The notes beneath the pieces are model-generated. The model made no database searches. It was not told the origin of the DNA and saw nothing but the letters and a program-made list of their open reading frames with translations. 64,000 nucleotides of DNA, taken from contig NW_020825387.1 in assembly GCF_003286085.1 (NCBI RefSeq), forward strand, positions 372,001 to 436,000. The letters run 5' to 3'. This stretch comes from Drosophila persimilis. Taxonomy: Eukaryota; Arthropoda; Insecta; Diptera; Drosophilidae. Shown piece after piece: positions 60,543 to 64,000 of the stretch. The translations under genes and the position numbers were made by a program. The stretch's first letter is position 1, and each line of letters starts with the position of its first letter.

Positions 60543-61963
60543 CTAGCAGAAGAACTCCTCGTTGCAGCTGTTTAAGCAGCAGTAGGAGATGTTGTTGTAC
60601 GAGCTGCTGGCATGATCCCGCTTGAAGCGCTCCTTCTTCTCGTGATGGATCTTCTTGGGCTTGTAGCGTGGCACCACATCCAGCTCGCTGAGACGGCGGT
60701 AATGGTCACGATTCACTTTCAGATAGCCACCCATGGGATAGTTACTCCGGGTGATGTAATGATGCTTGTCGTGCAGTTTGCCGTCTGTGAACAGTGAACA
60801 AAAATGGGAAACATTGTGTGAGAAAAGTGATCTTGAACTTGTGCCTTGAAAACGGTTAAGTTTTGCATCGGAACTGCTTTATGCAAATGCCCGAGCATTG
60901 CCGACAGGCCGTCTACAAATTTAAACGTGTTTTTGCCAGTTCCGAATGCAATTGTCGGGTTGACTGACTCTCTGACCTTATTCAGTCAATAATCTGATTT
61001 ATCTGACTTATACTTACATCCCAGGCGATTCAGATGGTGATGGCTGTACTCTATAGACCGCTTGTCCCGCCGTGCAGCTTCGTCCTGCTGAAATAGATGC
61101 TCGCAGGCCTCCATCGCGACCGTCTTCATCTTCTCCATGGAGCAAAAGCTGCCCGAGGACTCCTTCAGCAGACAGAATACGCTGATCACCAGCAGTGTCC
61201 ACCGGCACAGATTGAACTGCAAGAGAAAAAGACACCTTTGAGTGTATGGTGCAAAATTAAATCCCAAACGGCCTCCGCCGCCTAATTATAAGTCGGATGA
61301 CGCTGCAGCTCCAGTCGCTCAGAGATTTGTTATTTAAGTGTTACAACATCTGTATCTGTATCTCTGGATCAGGGATCGGGGACCGCATCTGGATGAACCA
61401 CTTTGGGCTGACGACAGCTGGGATGTGGTGACGTCTCACTGCTGCCGCCTCCCCTGCGACAGCTTATGCGACCCATAAAGTGGGTCAAAAGCTCGGCTCA
61501 GTCCTAAACATAAACTGGAGCGCATTTGCAAGTCGTCTCAGCCAAATGGTAAATTTTAATTGCCGCTTTTAATGACCGAAGCTTCCCTGATATTACAAAG
61601 AGATGAAATGGAAATTATGTAATACGTACGCCCCGTCAGGTAGGCATTTCCGCATTTTGCGGTGACAATTTGTTTATCCCAATCGGAATCATCTGGCGCA
61701 TTATGCTTGGAGGAACCCCGGGAGGGGCAGAACAAAAGCGCATTCGCGAATTTTGATATTTTTAGCTGAATTATTTACACATTTGCACACACCCACTTTT
61801 CTCGATAATTAAGATATGTGTTTAATAAATATGTGAGAAGGTTGGATTAGAAAAATTTAGGGACAGGACTCAAATTCAACGGTCACAACTAATTTAATTA
61901 AAAGGTATTCTGGCTCTACAATCCCCCATTTTTTGAGAAAATTTCGCTTACCTTTGCATTCAT
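60543..61963 (-). CDS. Ilp8: Insulin/relaxin-like peptide, Ilp8
   Basis: Coding exons are 61963-61952 (only 12 bases), 61216-61018 and 60784-60543, giving a prepropeptide of 150 residues. A signal peptide covers about 1-27 (WTLLVISVFCLLKESSGS). The B-chain-like part has Cys29 and Cys42. Dibasic sites RR (53-54), KR (56-57) and KR (125-126) can release the chains. The A-chain-like end holds Cys139, 140, 144 and 150 (SYCCLNSCNEEFFC), giving the six cysteines of the insulin family. Length, exon pattern and neighbours fit Drosophila Ilp8 (CG14059, Dilp8), secreted by damaged or slow-growing discs and acting through Lgr3 to delay metamorphosis. The spacing between the last two cysteines is five residues, where insulin has eight. 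The first coding exon is set by ATG plus an exact GTAAG donor and in-frame join to the rest of the signal peptide. Confidence 0.85.
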
Positions 61964-62183
61964 GATTGGTAGATTTATAAATAGTTATTCCTTTTTTGAT
62001 ATATCACAGCCCTTCCTTCGGTAGGGGGCACAATACGTATACGTATTATTTGTCGAGCAAAGGAAAGATCGCACAACGAACTTTTTTTACTGGCGTGTTC
62101 TCTGATCGTACAAACCCGACCACCGACCGTCACCTGATAAGCAACGAGCTCACAATGCACGCTCGATCCGAAGCCGAGCGGCA

Positions 62184-62195
62184 TTTATATATAAA
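62184..62195 (-). promoter_or_regulatory. Candidate TATA box of Ilp8
   Basis: TTTATATATAAA at 62184-62195 is a perfect palindrome and gives TATATAAA on either strand. On the minus strand the start site would fall near 62155, about 190 bases before the Ilp8 ATG. A TATA promoter fits an inducible gene, in contrast to the Motif 1/DRE promoters of its neighbours. Confidence 0.5.
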
Positions 62196-64000
62196 TACGA
62201 GTATAAATACGGACCCGCGCCCCCGGGGGGGGGTTGAGGTTCTCGACGCTGCTCTTGAGTAAGGGTGAGAGTAAGAGCAGTCGGCTGCGGCTGCGGTTGC
62301 GGCTGCGCACTCGGATGCGCTCTTTACCGTGACTCCTCCATCTCTGCCATCACGCGAAGACCATCACTGCTCAACTTCTTCAGCATGTATTTTATTCCAA
62401 CATAATTCGATAATTCGACGAAACCTCATCTACACACAATATGCGCCATAATTGGTCACATGCCGATAAAGATGTAGGAAACAGCTTACTGTCTAATCTA
62501 TCACCTTGGGTCTGTAATGGAGGGGGGAAGTAGCTGTTGTGACATGCAGGTGGTGGTGAAAGTTTCCCTCTGGCATATCTAAGGCCTTGTTGCTAGGGGA
62601 TTTCCACTCGTCGCGCCTCTCAATTTTTGCGATTGTCCACACTTGGTTCATAGATTTACATTTAAAGATATGGAAATCCATCAAATCCATATAAGAACTA
62701 ATTTCGAATATTCTTGTTAATCTTTATCAAAGTTAAGTGCAGCTGCAGCTGCTAAAATCTTAATTAATATAGATTATTACAAAATGATTTCATCTGTATG
62801 TAAATTTCAAAGAACTATTCTTCTGTGGAATTGAGGAACCAATATCCAAATATATTCATTCTGCAATTCCAAGAACTTCCCTCGACTGCGTAAAAATCAA
62901 CATTCATTTTTTGCAGTGCATTCTGGAGATCATACTAGGTGAATGATCACTCGTGCTCATTCTCCTACAGTTACTTCATTGTAGAAAAGAAGCAAAGTAG
63001 CAGCCGAGCAGAGCGGAGCGAGAAGCACTTTCAATGTCACTCTCACTCTCGTACGCATGCGTAATGGCATGCACTTCAGATTTCGCTCAGCTGGCTTCGA
63101 CGCGCTCTCTTGCGCTGGTGCTCGTGCTCACTTTCCGTTGCCGTTGTAGCATCAATGGATTGACGTTATACTGACATTGATCATTTAACTGTTGTTCCCA
63201 GTCCGAGCGTCATCGGGAACGCATCGCGTCGCGCTTTCGTCGTCGTTTGACTTTATTTTAGGTCTTCACCTCACTTGCATCCAAATCGAGGGAGGGGTGC
63301 GTTCATAATTGCTGTTTCGTTATACTTTTTGGGTTCATTCTTTTGGTACTCGTATTTTTAGCTGGTCTCTCGGTCAATGTACACTTTCGGCCGAGTTTTT
63401 TATGGCGCTCGCCCGATCGATGCAGTCGTGCTCGTGTCCGTGTCCGTGCCTGTCGTTGCATTTCTCGCATGCGGAAACGTTCTCCGGCCCTCGCGTCGTA
63501 TACGCAACGCTGAGTCGCAATTGCATTTCTCCGCCTAGCCTCACGTATGAATACGCTGCTGCGCCTCGCGCCGTGTCCTTCGGAATGTGCATTTTTTCCC
63601 GCTGTATCTACTGTCACTTAATCGAGCTAACGGTAAAGGCACGTTCGTCTCGAAATTTTGAGGCTAGCCGAGAATGTGCAAAACTTGTGGAGGGAGGAAT
63701 GTGGTCGAATAGTTTGGCCTTTGGCTAAAGTATGCATTTCATTAGTTTTACGTTGTTGTATTTTAAATCTGTCCAGCAGCTCTTCTCATTCATAAATACA
63801 ATTTCACAACCTGATTTCAGAAGCCGCCAGAAAACGCCACCGGCACTTGCGCACCATGTCAACGATCTCCAAGCAGCCTACATGCTTGGGCATACCTGGG
63901 CACGCACCCCGCCTGTCTCCCCCCATCATCATTTGCCGTTGCCCAACAGCCGAAATTTAAGAATACGAATTCCAAAACTGGTTCTCGTTCTAATACTCGT
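62196..64000. other. Right flank upstream of Ilp8, no gene seen
   Basis: No coding region is supported. The DNA has GCTGCG-type hexamers (62282-62310), GAGCGAGA and CTCTCA words, and CGTCG-rich parts near 63200-63260. Frames near 63300-63730 lack any motif. It probably holds Ilp8 control DNA and perhaps the start of another unit beyond the window. Confidence 0.5.

Noticed and set aside
1-64000. CRISPR arrays, prokaryotic operons, ribosome binding sites, intact transposase or retroelement genes
   Set aside because: None seen. The gene structure is that of an insect nuclear genome, and no frame shows transposase, reverse transcriptase or integrase motifs.
1-64000. tRNA or rRNA genes
   Set aside because: No convincing A/B box pair with a cloverleaf was found by eye; a covariance-model scan would be decisive.

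Overview
This is nuclear DNA from a Drosophila-type fly. Short introns with GT/AG ends split most genes. Promoters carry fly core elements (DRE TATCGATA and the Motif 1 core GGTCACACT). Non-coding DNA is full of short microsatellites. The proteins match, from memory, a cluster on Muller element D of D. melanogaster (nudC, CG9674, eIF3e/Int6, CG9706, a CCDC6 homologue, Bms1, Fit2, Ilp8). The microsatellite load would fit an obscura-group species, but that is only an impression.

Layout. 1-6.5 kb: no gene, with a diverged AT-rich repeat. 6.8-17.4 kb: nudC on the minus strand in five coding exons; its 9.4 kb third intron holds a complete plus-strand gene for a small protein with one C-terminal membrane segment. 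17.4-26 kb: long intergenic DNA with a promoter-type repeat and a possible remote first exon. 26.1-37.5 kb: glutamate synthase (GOGAT), 14 coding exons, plus strand. 39.2-40.7 kb: eIF3e, plus. 41.0-42.7 kb: acetyl-CoA transporter (SLC33 type), minus. 43-44.1 kb: further repeat copies. 45.0-46.7 kb: CCDC6-like coiled-coil protein, minus. 48.6-52.2 kb: ribosome-biogenesis GTPase Bms1, plus. 52.4-54.6 kb: lebercilin-like coiled-coil protein, minus. 55.5-57.6 kb: kindlin Fit2, plus, intronless coding region. 58.2-60.2 kb: a DUF4781-like protein, plus. 60.5-62.0 kb: insulin/relaxin-like peptide Ilp8, minus. 62-64 kb: Ilp8 upstream DNA, no further gene seen.

Most genes are housekeeping and unrelated in pathway: amino-acid synthesis, translation initiation, ribosome assembly, ER acetyl-CoA import, dynein/nuclear migration. 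What joins several of them is promoter structure. nudC, eIF3e, the acetyl-CoA transporter and Bms1 each have, just upstream, a member of one dispersed repeat made of AATATACC-type units that ends in a DRE and/or a Motif 1 site. Exon joins were set by hand from GT/AG sites, with reading frame and length checked; every multi-exon model closes in frame. Products are named from remembered family features, not from a database search.
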